Source of the DNA: Asticcacaulis sp. AC402 | Lineage (GTDB): Bacteria > Pseudomonadota > Alphaproteobacteria > Caulobacterales > Caulobacteraceae | Reading direction: 5' to 3' | NCBI RefSeq assembly: GCF_000495835.1 | Contig: NZ_AWGC01000010.1 | Location: forward strand, 1 to 64,000 | DNA: 64,000 bases | Part shown: one piece after another, positions 51,938 to 60,130 of the stretch | Layout: each line of letters begins with the position of its first letter | Position numbering within the stretch: the first letter of the stretch is position 1 | Made by a program: the position numbers and the translations under genes | Notes under the pieces: generated by a model | Told to the model about the DNA's origin: nothing | Seen by the model: only the letters and a program-made list of their open reading frames with translations | The model's database searches: none

Positions 51938-52043
51938 CTATAGCGCAATCCGATAAAGTGTGCAGCACGTTTCGGATAAATTGCGCCGCAAAACAAAAAC
52001 TTAGAGCGATATGGCGATTCTACCAAAAGCCATCCCGCCCTAG
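51938..52043 (+). repeat. MITE-like repeat, copy 5
   Basis: 106 bp beginning CTATAGCGCAATCCGATAAA and ending CATCCCGCCCTAG. Hairpin A is AAAGTG-tgcag-CACGTT. Hairpin B has lost the TTTTGAT/ATCAAAA arms of the other copies but pairs ATGGC with GCCAT instead (about 52008-52032), so base changes on the two sides compensate. Sits just after the smpB stop. Confidence 0.75.
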
Positions 52044-52110
52044 AAGGGCCTTAGTGGGCCCGTGACAGGAAACGATTTTGAAGATCGTGGAGGAGCAGCC
52101 TGGACTCCTG

Positions 52111-52620
52111 TCATTCCGATGCGCGGGAGTGGGAAACGAGGTGACAATCTGCCTCTGCTATCCCTGCCTCCACGCCGAGAGATTGATAGAGAAGGCGAGC
52201 TTCCAACCACAAGGCTGTGGCCGCGATGTCATCCCGCATGAGAGCCAGGCAACGTAAGGTGTTCGCCAGGCCAAGAGGATCGTCAAGTTGACGATAAAGG
52301 CGCTCAGCTTCGCGCAACCTGATTTCGCCTTCGGTCGTCTGCCCGAGCTCGCGCAGGATATCGCCTCGATGTCGCAGGCAATAGGCTCGACCGCCCTTGT
52401 CGCCTTCTAAAGTGTAGGCCGCCTCAGCACGAGTATAGTCTGTCACGGCCCCAGGGTTGTCGCCGCTACGGCGCTTAGACCTGGCTGATTCCGCAAGTTT
52501 TTTCCCTGACGACACCATGCTTTGATAATCGGTCGGGCTGCCTCGGTCGTCAAGATGTCGGATTGTCCATCGGGATAGCGGTGCCGGCGCCGGATAGTGA
52601 ATCAATTCGATGGCGGTCAC
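52111..52620 (-). CDS. TPR-containing protein
   Basis: 169-residue soluble protein of helical repeats: KRRSGDNPGAVTDYTRAEAAYTLEGDKGGRAYCLRHRGDILRELGQTTEGEIRLREAERLYRQLDDPLGLANTLRCLALMRDDIAATALWLEARLLYQSL, with period near 40 residues as in TPR/Kinesin-light-chain repeats. No function assigned. The start GTG at 52620 overlaps the udgB stop (GTGA), so it is coupled to the glycosylase gene. Confidence 0.7.
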   Translation of the reverse strand: MTAIELIHYPAPAPLSRWTIRHLDDRGSPTDYQSMVSSGKKLAESARSKRRSGDNPGAVTDYTRAEAAYTLEGDKGGRAYCLRHRGDILRELGQTTEGEIRLREAERLYRQLDDPLGLANTLRCLALMRDDIAATALWLEARLLYQSLGVEAGIAEADCHLVSHSRASE

Positions 52621-53240
52621 GCATAGGTCCGAGCTTGCGCAAATATTGTAGCGAACATGGTCGGTGTCAGACGGCCGGTGTTCAGGTTCAGCCGGGAACA
52701 GTGAAAGCTGCTGATGACGGTGACGTCGCCGAAAACGGCAGTCGAACCGTGGCCTCCGGTCATGGCCGAGGCGGGTTTTCCCAGGGCTTTCAGCAGGTTG
52801 CGACGGGCGACGTCCCCCAGGGTGACAATGACTTTCAGGCGCGGCATGTTTTTTATGATCGCTGTCAAGTACGGGCGGCAGGTCGTTTCTTCGCTTGGTA
52901 GAGGTCGGTTGCCCGGAGGGGCGCAGAGGACCGCGTTAGTGATCAGGCAGTCGTGTAATTTGATGTCGTCGCGGCCGTCCTCCCGGTAGGTGCCGCTGGC
53001 CAATCCGGTCGCAATCAGGGTTTGAAACAGCATGCGGCCGGCCGCATCGCCGGTGAAGACCCGGCCGGTCCGATTAGCACCCGTGCGGCCGGGAGCCAGG
53101 CCGACGATCAACAGGCGGCCGTTGCGATCGCCGAATGGCGGCGCTGGCGCATTATGCCAGCTGGGTTCGGTTAAACGGTTGCTGTCCCGGTAGTCGACAA
53201 GCCGCGGGCACAGACGGCAGTCGCAATCAGGGTTCGACAT
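52617..53240 (-). CDS. family-5 uracil-DNA glycosylase (UdgB)
   Basis: Fe-S-containing glycosylase that removes uracil, hypoxanthine and related bases. 207 residues. N-terminal cysteine cluster CDCRLCPRL; substrate loop LIVGLAPGRTGANRTGRVFTGDAAG, and active-site SSFHCSRLN typical of family 5 (no Asp/Asn in the first loop, unlike Ung). ATG at 53240 (MSNPDCDCRL) chosen; it overlaps the VOC gene by 14 nt. The extension further upstream has low-complexity Arg/Ser sequence and is not used. Confidence 0.88.
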   Translation of the reverse strand: MSNPDCDCRLCPRLVDYRDSNRLTEPSWHNAPAPPFGDRNGRLLIVGLAPGRTGANRTGRVFTGDAAGRMLFQTLIATGLASGTYREDGRDDIKLHDCLITNAVLCAPPGNRPLPSEETTCRPYLTAIIKNMPRLKVIVTLGDVARRNLLKALGKPASAMTGGHGSTAVFGDVTVISSFHCSRLNLNTGRLTPTMFATIFAQARTYA

Positions 53241-53613
53241 GCTGGCTGAGCGAAAGCAGGTTGCCAAACGGGTCCTTGAACCAGGCGACCTTGTCGCCAT
53301 GCGCCGTGAGCCATCGGCCCGCTTCGTCCTGGTCATCGCCGAGGCGGCCATAGCGTTCGAAAACCACGCCGCGTCCGGTCAGGTCGGCGACCTGGGTCTC
53401 AATCTCCATTACCTCCCAGCCGAAGACAGTATAGCTCACCGGTGTAACTTCAGGAGGAACGCTCAGCCGCAGCATGATCTGGCCTGAGCGCATCACAATG
53501 GCAAAGCCGTCTTTGCGCACGAATTCCAGCCCCAGGACGCCTTCGCAGAACGCACGGGCTTGCCCGAAGTCCGCGACGGCGATGTGTCCGATAGGGCCGG
53601 CGTAACGGAGCAT
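53227..53613 (-). CDS. VOC-family (glyoxalase-like) protein
   Basis: Vicinal-oxygen-chelate fold protein of 128 residues with the two beta-alpha-beta-beta-beta modules: RYAGPIGHIAVADFGQARAFCEGVLGLEFVRKDGFAIVMRSG and VMEIETQVADLTGRGVVFERYGRL...WFKDPFGNLLSLSQH. Conserved His11-like and Glu/His near the end could bind metal; substrate unknown. First in a VOC-udgB-TPR overlap cluster. Confidence 0.85.
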   Translation of the reverse strand: MLRYAGPIGHIAVADFGQARAFCEGVLGLEFVRKDGFAIVMRSGQIMLRLSVPPEVTPVSYTVFGWEVMEIETQVADLTGRGVVFERYGRLGDDQDEAGRWLTAHGDKVAWFKDPFGNLLSLSQHVEP

Positions 53614-53631
53614 GGCTTAGTCTCCTGAAGA

Positions 53632-54216
53632 TCAGGCCTCGTCAAAATCCTCGGCCGCGACGAACTTGGGCGAGTTTTGATGAACCTGACGCGGCCGACC
53701 GACAACCGAGGCCAGATCGGCCAGGTCGACGAAGGTGTCAGCCTGACGGCGCAGTTCGTCCGAGGTCATCGGCGGTTGCGACTTGACGGTCGAGACGACG
53801 GTGACACGGCAACCCTTGCGCTGAACGGCTTCGATCAGGCGGCGGAAGTCGCCGTCACCTGAGAACAGCACCAGATGGTCGGCATTGCCGGCCATTTCCA
53901 TCATGTCGCAGGCGATTTCGATGTCCATGTCGCCGCGCCAGCGCTTGCGGCCTTGGCTGTCGACATATTCCTTGGCCGTCTTGGTGACCAGGGCAAAGCC
54001 ATTGTAATCGAGCCAGTCCACCAATGGCCGAATGGGCGAATAGTCGTCGCCTTCGACGAGGGCGGTATAATAGTAAGCGCGGATCAAGACGCCGCGCTTG
54101 CGAAACTCGTCGAGAAGCTTGCGGTAATCGATATCAAAGTTCAGCGCCTTGGCGGCCGAATAAAGGTTGGCGCCGTCGATAAAAAGCGCGATCTTGTCGG
54201 TAGGATAAAAGCTCAT
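53632..54216 (-). CDS. NYN/LabA-like PIN-fold protein
   Basis: 194 residues. KIALFIDGANLYSAAKALNFDIDYRKLL has the first NYN acidic patch, RRWRGDMDIEIACDMMEMA the middle and VLFSGDGDFRRLIEAVQRKGCRVTVVS the C-terminal acidic patch; these Asp residues coordinate metal in the PIN-like nuclease fold. Probably an RNase, target unknown. ATG 54216. Divergent from folK across 31 nt, a pairing I recall from other Caulobacterales. Confidence 0.9.
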   Translation of the reverse strand: MSFYPTDKIALFIDGANLYSAAKALNFDIDYRKLLDEFRKRGVLIRAYYYTALVEGDDYSPIRPLVDWLDYNGFALVTKTAKEYVDSQGRKRWRGDMDIEIACDMMEMAGNADHLVLFSGDGDFRRLIEAVQRKGCRVTVVSTVKSQPPMTSDELRRQADTFVDLADLASVVGRPRQVHQNSPKFVAAEDFDEA

Positions 54217-54247
54217 TTTAAATACTCTCTCAAAATAAGCGGTGAAA

Positions 54248-54775
54248 ATGATGGGTGAAGAGGTGAGCGACAACACTCAGGCAGTTTTAATTGCCTACGG
54301 GTCCAACCTGTCGTCGGGCACGGAGACTGCATCGCAAGCTTTCGGCCATGTTGTCAAGACTTTGCAGGGGGGCGGACTTTTCATTAACAAAATTTCACGT
54401 TTGTGGCAGTCGCAGGCCTGGCCAAATCCTCAGGACCCGGAGTATGTGAATGCCGTACTATCTGTGAAGACACTTCTGGAACCGACGGAATTATTGCAGT
54501 TTTTGCATGATGTAGAAGCTGACCTTGGCCGCGTGAGAGGTGTTCATAAAAACGCACCCAGGGTGATTGATTTGGACCTGATCGCCTACCAAAGGGTGAT
54601 TCTCGATGGTAAGGACGGCATCATCGTGCCGCATCCACGTGCGGCGGATCGCGGCTTCGTGATGGGACCGTTGACGGACATCCTGCCGGAATGGATTCAT
54701 CCGCTGTCCGGACGCACGGCGACGGAGCTTTTTGCCGCCGTCACCGTCGCGCGTGATGCTCATCCGATTGATTGA
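54248..54775 (+). CDS. folK: 2-amino-4-hydroxy-6-hydroxymethyldihydropteridine diphosphokinase
   Basis: Folate pathway enzyme HPPK; transfers pyrophosphate from ATP to the pterin alcohol. About 175 residues. Core AVLIAYGSNLSSG, AVLSVKTLLEPTELLQFLHDVEADLGRVRG-HKNAPRVIDLDLIAY and PHPRAADRGFVMGPLTDILPEW match the family. Starts at GTG 54242, ATG 54248/54251 and GTG 54263 are all possible. The 3' end overlaps the EamA gene by 16 nt. Confidence 0.92.
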   Translation: MMGEEVSDNTQAVLIAYGSNLSSGTETASQAFGHVVKTLQGGGLFINKISRLWQSQAWPNPQDPEYVNAVLSVKTLLEPTELLQFLHDVEADLGRVRGVHKNAPRVIDLDLIAYQRVILDGKDGIIVPHPRAADRGFVMGPLTDILPEWIHPLSGRTATELFAAVTVARDAHPID

Positions 54776-55743
54776 GCCGCCTGTTTGGCCGCGCGTTGAT
54801 CCAGCCAAGTGTAGAGGCCGACTCCCAGGAGAACAAGAAGCGTGCCGATAATGTCGGCGAAGGTGGCCGGCAGGCGCAGGATCAGAACGCTCATGGCCAG
54901 CGTGAAGACTGGGTTGATGAAGCTGATCACCGCATTGGCCTGCGAAGAAATCCGGCTCAGCGCGAAGTTGGTCAGGTAGCTGGGGGCCACGGTGGCACCG
55001 ATGGCCAGGCCCAAGGTCAGCCAGAACAGGCCGGGGCTCCAGTGGATGTCGCTCAGGCGGTGGACCATGAGGAAGTGGATGAAGGTGGCGATCGCCGCAC
55101 CGGACATGGCCCAGGATGTGAACAGGGACGGCCCCATGCGGGCGATCAGCGGCTTGGCCAGCAGAAGATAGAGGGCGAACGACACCGATGACGCCATGCA
55201 CCAGAGCGCGCCGGTTACGATGGCCGAGCCCTGGATGCGCAAGTCGGTGATGAAGATGAAGGCGATACCGGCATAGGCGACGGCAAAGGTCCACAGGGCC
55301 GAGACGCGCATCTTCTGATGAAAAAACATGGCGCCGAAGACAATGACGAACAAGGGATAGGTGAAGATGATCAGCCGCTCAAACTGCGGCGTCAGGGTGA
55401 CCAGGCTTTCGAAGTCGGTATAGCTGGCGAACCAGTAGCCCAGGGCGCCGACGGCCAGCGTTTTCAGGTAGAGGTCCGGCCGTTTGGCAATGGGGGGCGG
55501 GCCTTCGATGCCGCGGGATTTCATCCGCCAATAGGTCGCAAGGCCACCGATAACAAAGAAGGGTGTGGCCAGAAGCAGGCGAACCGCCAGAAGGGACGAA
55601 GCGTCGATGTCATACTGGTAGGCGAGCTTGATCCAAATGCCTTTGCTGGCGAACAGGAAGGCGCCCAGGGCCGCAAAAATGTAACCGCCCCAGGTGGCGA
55701 GCCAACCGTGAGAGGGTTTGGGATTTTTTGCGGAGGCGGACAT
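54760..55743 (-). CDS. EamA/DMT-family transporter
   Basis: Drug/metabolite transporter, 327 residues, ten TM helices in two EamA halves (GYIFAALGAFLFASKGIWIKLAYQYDIDASSLLAVRLLLATPFFV; IVTGALWCMASSVSFALYLLLAKPL). Substrate not deducible. Start ATG 55743; the stop region overlaps folK tail-to-tail. Confidence 0.88.
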   Translation of the reverse strand: MSASAKNPKPSHGWLATWGGYIFAALGAFLFASKGIWIKLAYQYDIDASSLLAVRLLLATPFFVIGGLATYWRMKSRGIEGPPPIAKRPDLYLKTLAVGALGYWFASYTDFESLVTLTPQFERLIIFTYPLFVIVFGAMFFHQKMRVSALWTFAVAYAGIAFIFITDLRIQGSAIVTGALWCMASSVSFALYLLLAKPLIARMGPSLFTSWAMSGAAIATFIHFLMVHRLSDIHWSPGLFWLTLGLAIGATVAPSYLTNFALSRISSQANAVISFINPVFTLAMSVLILRLPATFADIIGTLLVLLGVGLYTWLDQRAAKQAAQSIG

Positions 55744-55821
55744 CGGCGGAGACTTTCATCTGGCGCCTTGTAGGATTTACGGCGCCGGGGCGTGGCGCTG
55801 CAAAACGGGAGGGGACCGAAC

Positions 55822-55923
55822 TTACAGAGCCTTGGGTTTGAAGAGTTGGCGCGCGGCCCAAATCAGCTTGGACAGAATTTCCAACTGGATGGTGGCGCAC
55901 GCGGTTACAAGGCTATTGATCAT
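55822..55923 (-). CDS. possible 33-residue small protein
   Basis: Weak candidate. ATG at 55923 with AAGGCGG 7 nt upstream opens MINSLVTACATIQLEILSKL and ends with a basic RQLFKPKAL. G/C at third positions is about 70%, lower than in real genes here. It lies 78 nt before the EamA gene. Could be a short amphipathic peptide or chance. Confidence 0.22.
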   Translation of the reverse strand: MINSLVTACATIQLEILSKLIWAARQLFKPKAL

Positions 55924-55975
55924 GGCTGCCGCCTTAGCCAATGTGTGCTTCAAAGGCAACGCCCGGGGATTTAGA

Positions 55976-56452
55976 ATGCTGTCACGTCTTGTTTCGCTCT
56001 GTCCATTGCTGGTGGTGATGGCCGGCCCAGCCGAGGCCGCACCGCGTGTCCTGTCGGGCAAGGCGTGGGCGATCGACGGCGACACCCTCGTCATCAAGGG
56101 CCGGCATATCCGGTTGTTCGGCATCGACGCCTTCGAGGAAGGCCAGACCTGCGGGCGAATGGCTTGCGGCGGGAAAGCCACCGTGGCGCTGGAAGGCCTT
56201 ATCGGCAAAGGCGTTATTACTTGCGAACAGCAAGATATCGACAGCTATGGCCGCGTAGTTGCGATTTGCAAGTCATCTTCCGGCGTCGATCTGGGTCGTG
56301 AAATGGTTCGCCGGGGATTGGGTGTGGCCTATCGCAGTTATTCGACGAAGTATCTGGCAGATGAACAGTGGGCAAAGGCCAACAAGCAGGGGGCCTGGGC
56401 ACATGGCTTTGACAGCCCATTACACTGGCGCCGTACGCATTCGCCAACCTGA
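55976..56452 (+). CDS. secreted thermonuclease (SNase) family protein
   Basis: Ca-dependent nuclease fold, 158 residues, with a signal peptide (MLSRLVSLCPLLVVMAGPAEA). WAIDGDTLVIKGRHIRLFGIDAFEEGQTC holds the metal Asp and catalytic Arg/Glu; DSYGRVVAIC holds the second Arg. C-terminal GREMVRRGLGVAYRSYSTKYLADEQWAKANKQGAWA is typical. ATG 55976 with CGGGGATTTAGA upstream. A CTTCGCG repeat follows the stop by 1 nt. Confidence 0.88.
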   Translation: MLSRLVSLCPLLVVMAGPAEAAPRVLSGKAWAIDGDTLVIKGRHIRLFGIDAFEEGQTCGRMACGGKATVALEGLIGKGVITCEQQDIDSYGRVVAICKSSSGVDLGREMVRRGLGVAYRSYSTKYLADEQWAKANKQGAWAHGFDSPLHWRRTHSPT

Positions 56453-56453
56453 A

Positions 56454-56570
56454 CTTCGCGTCTTCGCGCCTTCGCGTGAGCCTACTTCAGTGACGGAGAG
56501 CGGGCTCTGACGAATAGCGGGACTGCACTGACAGTTGCATGTTTCACGCGAAGACGCGAAGACGCGAAGA
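56454..56570. repeat. CTTCGCG short repeat, inverted pair (copies B and C)
   Basis: CTTCGCGTCTTCGCGCCTTCGCGTGAG (56454-56480) in plus and its reverse complement TTTCACGCGAAGACGCGAAGACGCGAAG (56542-56570) in minus form a 117-bp inverted repeat between the converging nuclease and GNAT genes; a third copy lies at 18816. Could fold into a long hairpin and end both transcripts. Confidence 0.6.
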
Positions 56571-56580
56571 AGAAGGTCTG

Positions 56581-57198
56581 TTAACGGATGAGGGGCAGGG
56601 TTGCCGGGCCGGAGTCCAAGTCGTGGAGGCCGCTCAGTCGCGGATCGTCGGCGATCTCGATGCCGCGGGCGTAGGGGACAAAACCCATGCTCTGATAGAA
56701 GGGCACCGCCCTTGGGTCATCGGCGCTACAGGTATGGACCCAGACGCGCCGGGTCGAGGCATCGGCCCAGGCAAGGCGCTGGGCCTGATCCATCAGCCAG
56801 CGGCCCAAGCCCTGGCCGGTCTCGCCGGGCACAAAGCCAAAATAGGACACCTCCACATTGCCGTCGGGTTGATAGTCAAGTTCCAGCAGCCCGATGCGGC
56901 GGTCGTCGCGGATCACGGTCCAAGTAAAGTGGTTGGTGTCGGCAAACAGGGCTTGCAGATCGGCGCGTGATTTCAGCAGACGGCCGAACCACAGCCAAGG
57001 CGCGCCTATGGCCTTGAAGAGGTCGAGGTAGGATTCGATATCGACCTTTGGCCATGCTTCCAGCGCGACGCCTTCGGGCGCGAGTACGCTATCGCGATCT
57101 GGCGGCGCCAGTTGCTCGAGATAGGTAACCACCATAGCGATCTTACCTTGGGGAATCAGATAGTCGCCGTTGTCGAGGTTGAGATAGGGCGCGGACAT
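56581..57198 (-). CDS. GNAT-family N-acetyltransferase
   Basis: 205 residues. The acetyl-CoA site appears as YFGFVPGETGQGLGRWLMDQAQRLAW (Q/RxxGxG/A form) and VHTCSADDPRAVPFYQSMGFVPY. The N-terminal part (YLNLDNGDYLIPQGKIAMVVTYLEQL, WPKVDIESYLDLFKAIGAPWLWFGRLL) matches a GNAT subgroup found in alphaproteobacteria. ATG 57198 shares its A with the TAA of the SLATT gene (TAATG), so translation is coupled and the pair is one operon. Substrate unknown. Confidence 0.82.
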   Translation of the reverse strand: MSAPYLNLDNGDYLIPQGKIAMVVTYLEQLAPPDRDSVLAPEGVALEAWPKVDIESYLDLFKAIGAPWLWFGRLLKSRADLQALFADTNHFTWTVIRDDRRIGLLELDYQPDGNVEVSYFGFVPGETGQGLGRWLMDQAQRLAWADASTRRVWVHTCSADDPRAVPFYQSMGFVPYARGIEIADDPRLSGLHDLDSGPATLPLIR

Positions 57199-57701
57199 TA
57201 CGTCTCGCTGTGGACGCTGCGGAAGGCCTTGCGCCATATAGGTTCTGGTACGGACGGCGTAATATCGCTCAGCCTTGTCAGCTCTTCAAGGATGTGGGTC
57301 AATTCTTCCACCGAACCGGGCAGGTTCAGTTCCATCATTTCAAGCCGCCGGCGGGCGTTGGTGTAATGGCTCGCGGCGATACGGTGCGACTGCGCCCTTT
57401 CGGTCCAGCGAAAAATCGCCTGGAAGGTCGAGATGATCGAGGTAAGGCCGCCTAGGAAAAAGATGCTGAGATTGATCATCAGGTTGTAACCGGCATAGAC
57501 TTCTTCAAAGGCGATCGGTATGGCGACGACCAAAGACACCAGCCCGCCACCGGTAATCACCAGGAAGGTCGTGACTCGGGCATAACTCTCCAGGATATTG
57601 GTCGTGTTCCAGTGCGCCCGGGCGCTGGTCTTGATGCGCAGGTCCGTATCGCGCAGGATGCGATAAAAGTCGTCGCTCAATTCCGAAGTTCCAGTGTCCA
57701 C
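57198..57701 (-). CDS. SLATT-like two-TM protein
   Basis: 167 residues. An N-terminal helix (DDFYRILRDTDLRIKTSARAHWNTTNILESYAR) leads to two TM helices (about 39-59 VTTFLVITGGGLVSLVVAIPI and 69-90 NLMINLSIFFLGGLTSIISTF) and a cytosolic helical tail (RWTERAQSHRIAASHYTNARRRLEMMEL). This is the layout of SLATT domains, predicted pore-forming effectors of nucleotide-signal and cyclic-oligonucleotide conflict systems. No SMODS, SLOG or reverse transcriptase gene lies beside it. GTG 57701 with GGGGGCG upstream is chosen; a TTG at 57758 would add a non-conserved leader. Confidence 0.68.
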   Translation of the reverse strand: MDTGTSELSDDFYRILRDTDLRIKTSARAHWNTTNILESYARVTTFLVITGGGLVSLVVAIPIAFEEVYAGYNLMINLSIFFLGGLTSIISTFQAIFRWTERAQSHRIAASHYTNARRRLEMMELNLPGSVEELTHILEELTRLSDITPSVPEPIWRKAFRSVHSET

Positions 57702-57779
57702 ATTCGCCCCCGGGCTTAGCTCCGTTAACCTTTTACGGGTCGAAGGCCAGCTGCGCAACCTTTGCCACGCGACAGGCGA

Positions 57780-59453
57780 TTACAATCCGTTGGCGGCCGA
57801 CAGGACAGCCTTGACCGAGGCGGTGGCGATATCGTCGTCGATACCGATACCGAAGACGCGACCGTCGTCGGGGGTCTTACATTCGATATAGGCGATGGCC
57901 TGGCTGAGCGACCCCTTCGTCAGGGCATGTTGACCATAGTCCATCACTTCCAGTTCCAAGCCGTAATGGTCGTTCAGCGCTTCGATCGCGCTGGAAATCA
58001 GGCCGTTGCCGTGGCCAATAACCGAGGCTTCGACGCCTTCCTTGACGATTCGGCCGACAAAGGTGCGCTGCGTGCCGGAATGGACGGCGGCGGCCTGTTC
58101 GTAAGCGATCAGGCCGTAACGGCCGCCGTTGAGGTGGTAGGCTTCCTGGAAAGCCTTCCATATCTCAGCCGAGGACAATTCGCGCGCTGTGGCGTCGGTG
58201 ATGTCCTGGATTTTGCGGGAAAAGTCGATCTGCAGTCGGCGCGGCAATTTCAGGCCGTGCGCCTGTTCCAGAATCCATGCGATTCCGCCCTTGCCCGACT
58301 GCGAATTGACGCGGATGACGGCTTCGTAGCTCTCGCCGAGGTCGGCCGGATCAATCGGCAGGTAGGGCATGTCCCAGATGCCATCATTTCGCTGTTCGTG
58401 GGCGGCAAACCCCTTGCGGATGGCATCCTGGTGCGAGCCGGAAAAGGCGGTGAAGACCAGTTCGCCAGCATAGGGGTGGCGCGGGTGGACAGGTATATTG
58501 TTGCAGTGTTCAACCGTGCGCACGATCTCGCGCATGTTTGAGAAATCGAGTTCAGGTGCGATGCCCTGGGTGTACAGGTTCAGACCCAGCGTGATCAGGT
58601 CGACATTGCCCGTGCGTTCGCCGTTCCCGAAAAGACATCCTTCTATGCGATCACCACCGGCCAGCAGGCCCAGTTCTGCGGCTGCCGTCCCTGTGCCGCG
58701 GTCGTTGTGCGGGTGCAGGCTGATGACGACGCTGTCGCGGCACGAGACATGGCGGCAGAACCACTCGATCTGGTCGGCATAGGTGTGCGGGCCGGCGACT
58801 TCGACGGTGGCCGGCAGATTCAGGATCAACGGCTTTTGCGGCGTCGGCTGCAGGACCTTGATAACGGCCTCGCAGACCTCGAGCGCGAAATCCGGCTCGG
58901 TGGCGGTGAAGGTCTCAGGGCTGTATTCGAACGACCAGTCGGTATAGGGTTGTTTAGCGGCTTCGTCGCGCAGCAGCGTAGCGCCCTTGACGGCCAAAGC
59001 CAGGACGTCGCCTCGTTCCATATCGAAAACGACGCGCCGAAACAGCGGCGAGGTCGCGTTATAGAGATGGACAATGGCCCGTTTAGCGCCCCGCAAGGAT
59101 TCGAATGAGCGTCTGATAAGGTCTTCGCGCGATTGAGTCAGGACCTGGATGGCGACGTCATCGGGGATAAGATTTTCCTCGATCAGCTTGCGCACAAAGT
59201 CGAATTCGGTCTGCGAGGCTGAGGGAAAACCGACCTCAATTTCTTTGAGACCAATCGTCAGCAACATGTTGAAGAAGATCATCTTCTTCTCCACGTCCAT
59301 GGGGTCGGCCAGTGCCTGGTTGCCGTCACGTAAATCCGTCGACAGCCAGCGCGGCGCCTTGGCCACAGTCTTCGACGGCCAGGTCCGGTCGGACATGTCC
59401 ACGCCCAGAGAAAACGGGCGATATTTGATTTCGGGATCTGGCAACATGGGCAT
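57780..59453 (-). CDS. leuA: 2-isopropylmalate synthase
   Basis: First enzyme of leucine synthesis, 557 residues, type-2 LeuA. TIM barrel: [21 protein letters not shown] (metal/substrate), [58 protein letters not shown]. The C-terminal LeuA allosteric dimerisation domain (about 440-557) ends in ...[11 protein letters not shown] and mediates leucine feedback. Start at ATG 59453, with 59447 possible. Other leu genes are not in the window. Confidence 0.95.
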   Translation of the reverse strand: MPMLPDPEIKYRPFSLGVDMSDRTWPSKTVAKAPRWLSTDLRDGNQALADPMDVEKKMIFFNMLLTIGLKEIEVGFPSASQTEFDFVRKLIEENLIPDDVAIQVLTQSREDLIRRSFESLRGAKRAIVHLYNATSPLFRRVVFDMERGDVLALAVKGATLLRDEAAKQPYTDWSFEYSPETFTATEPDFALEVCEAVIKVLQPTPQKPLILNLPATVEVAGPHTYADQIEWFCRHVSCRDSVVISLHPHNDRGTGTAAAELGLLAGGDRIEGCLFGNGERTGNVDLITLGLNLYTQGIAPELDFSNMREIVRTVEHCNNIPVHPRHPYAGELVFTAFSGSHQDAIRKGFAAHEQRNDGIWDMPYLPIDPADLGESYEAVIRVNSQSGKGGIAWILEQAHGLKLPRRLQIDFSRKIQDITDATARELSSAEIWKAFQEAYHLNGGRYGLIAYEQAAAVHSGTQRTFVGRIVKEGVEASVIGHGNGLISSAIEALNDHYGLELEVMDYGQHALTKGSLSQAIAYIECKTPDDGRVFGIGIDDDIATASVKAVLSAANGL

Positions 59454-59634
59454 GGGGCGCCATTAGGACGTGCGGCTTGCCAAGTCAATGCGCTTGCAGG
59501 TCACGTTGGAGGATCAGGAATATGTTGTTTTCGCGTATCGGACGCTATATAGAGGCCGCAACCTGTTCCGAGCGCCGGACGCGGACGATGAGTCGCGGCT
59601 GATGGCGCTCTTTTCCCATTGCTGAGGTCCGCCC

Positions 59635-59994
59635 ATGGCTCGCGTTACCGTCGAAGACTGTGTCGAACAGATCGACAACCGTTTCAACCTTGTCCTGCTG
59701 GCCGCTCACCGCGCCCGTGCCATCTCTTCGGGCTCCGCGATCCTCGTTGATCGTGACAATGACAAGAACCCGGTGGTGTCGCTGCGCGAAATCGCCGACA
59801 AGGTAATCGAGCCGCATATCCTCACCGAAAGCCTGATCGCTTCGCTGCAACGCGTTGACGAGCGCACGGAGGCCGAGGAAGAGGCTGAAACCCTGGCCCT
59901 GCTGGCCGATCCCCAGCATCAGCAGATGTCGGAAAGCGAACTGATCCGTGCTCTGCAGTCCGACCGCGACGGTGGCCAGGAAGAGCGCTACTAA
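59635..59994 (+). CDS. rpoZ: RNA polymerase subunit omega
   Basis: Small assembly subunit of RNA polymerase and, in E. coli, part of a ppGpp site with beta'. 119 residues. The core [34 protein letters not shown]...[12 protein letters not shown] is complete; an acidic Glu-rich tail ([14 protein letters not shown]..., [12 protein letters not shown]) extends it. ATG 59635. Followed by a terminator and then the (p)ppGpp enzyme, a common rpoZ-spoT neighbourhood. Confidence 0.97.
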   Translation: MARVTVEDCVEQIDNRFNLVLLAAHRARAISSGSAILVDRDNDKNPVVSLREIADKVIEPHILTESLIASLQRVDERTEAEEEAETLALLADPQHQQMSESELIRALQSDRDGGQEERY

Positions 59995-60033
59995 TAGAGC
60001 GCTACTGGATTTTGCTTGCAAAAAAGTCATATG

Positions 60034-60066
60034 AAAAAGGTCCGGATCGTCTCCGGGCCTTTTTCG
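60034..60066 (+). terminator. terminator after rpoZ
   Basis: Stem AAAAAGGTCCGGA / TCCGGGCCTTTTT with loop TCGTC; the 3' arm is a T-run. Clear intrinsic terminator; the following gene must have its own promoter within 60067-60130. Confidence 0.8.
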
Positions 60067-60130
60067 TGCTTGCCTTAATTCAAGGGCATGCGACACTTTT
60101 TGTTTACAGTCTTAAGGTTCAATCTACCCG

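Noticed and set aside
57702-57758. N-terminal leader of the SLATT-like protein from a TTG at 57758
   Set aside because: The Arg/Ser-rich leader lacks a ribosome site, while GTG 57701 has GGGGGCG before it and matches the start of the helical domain.
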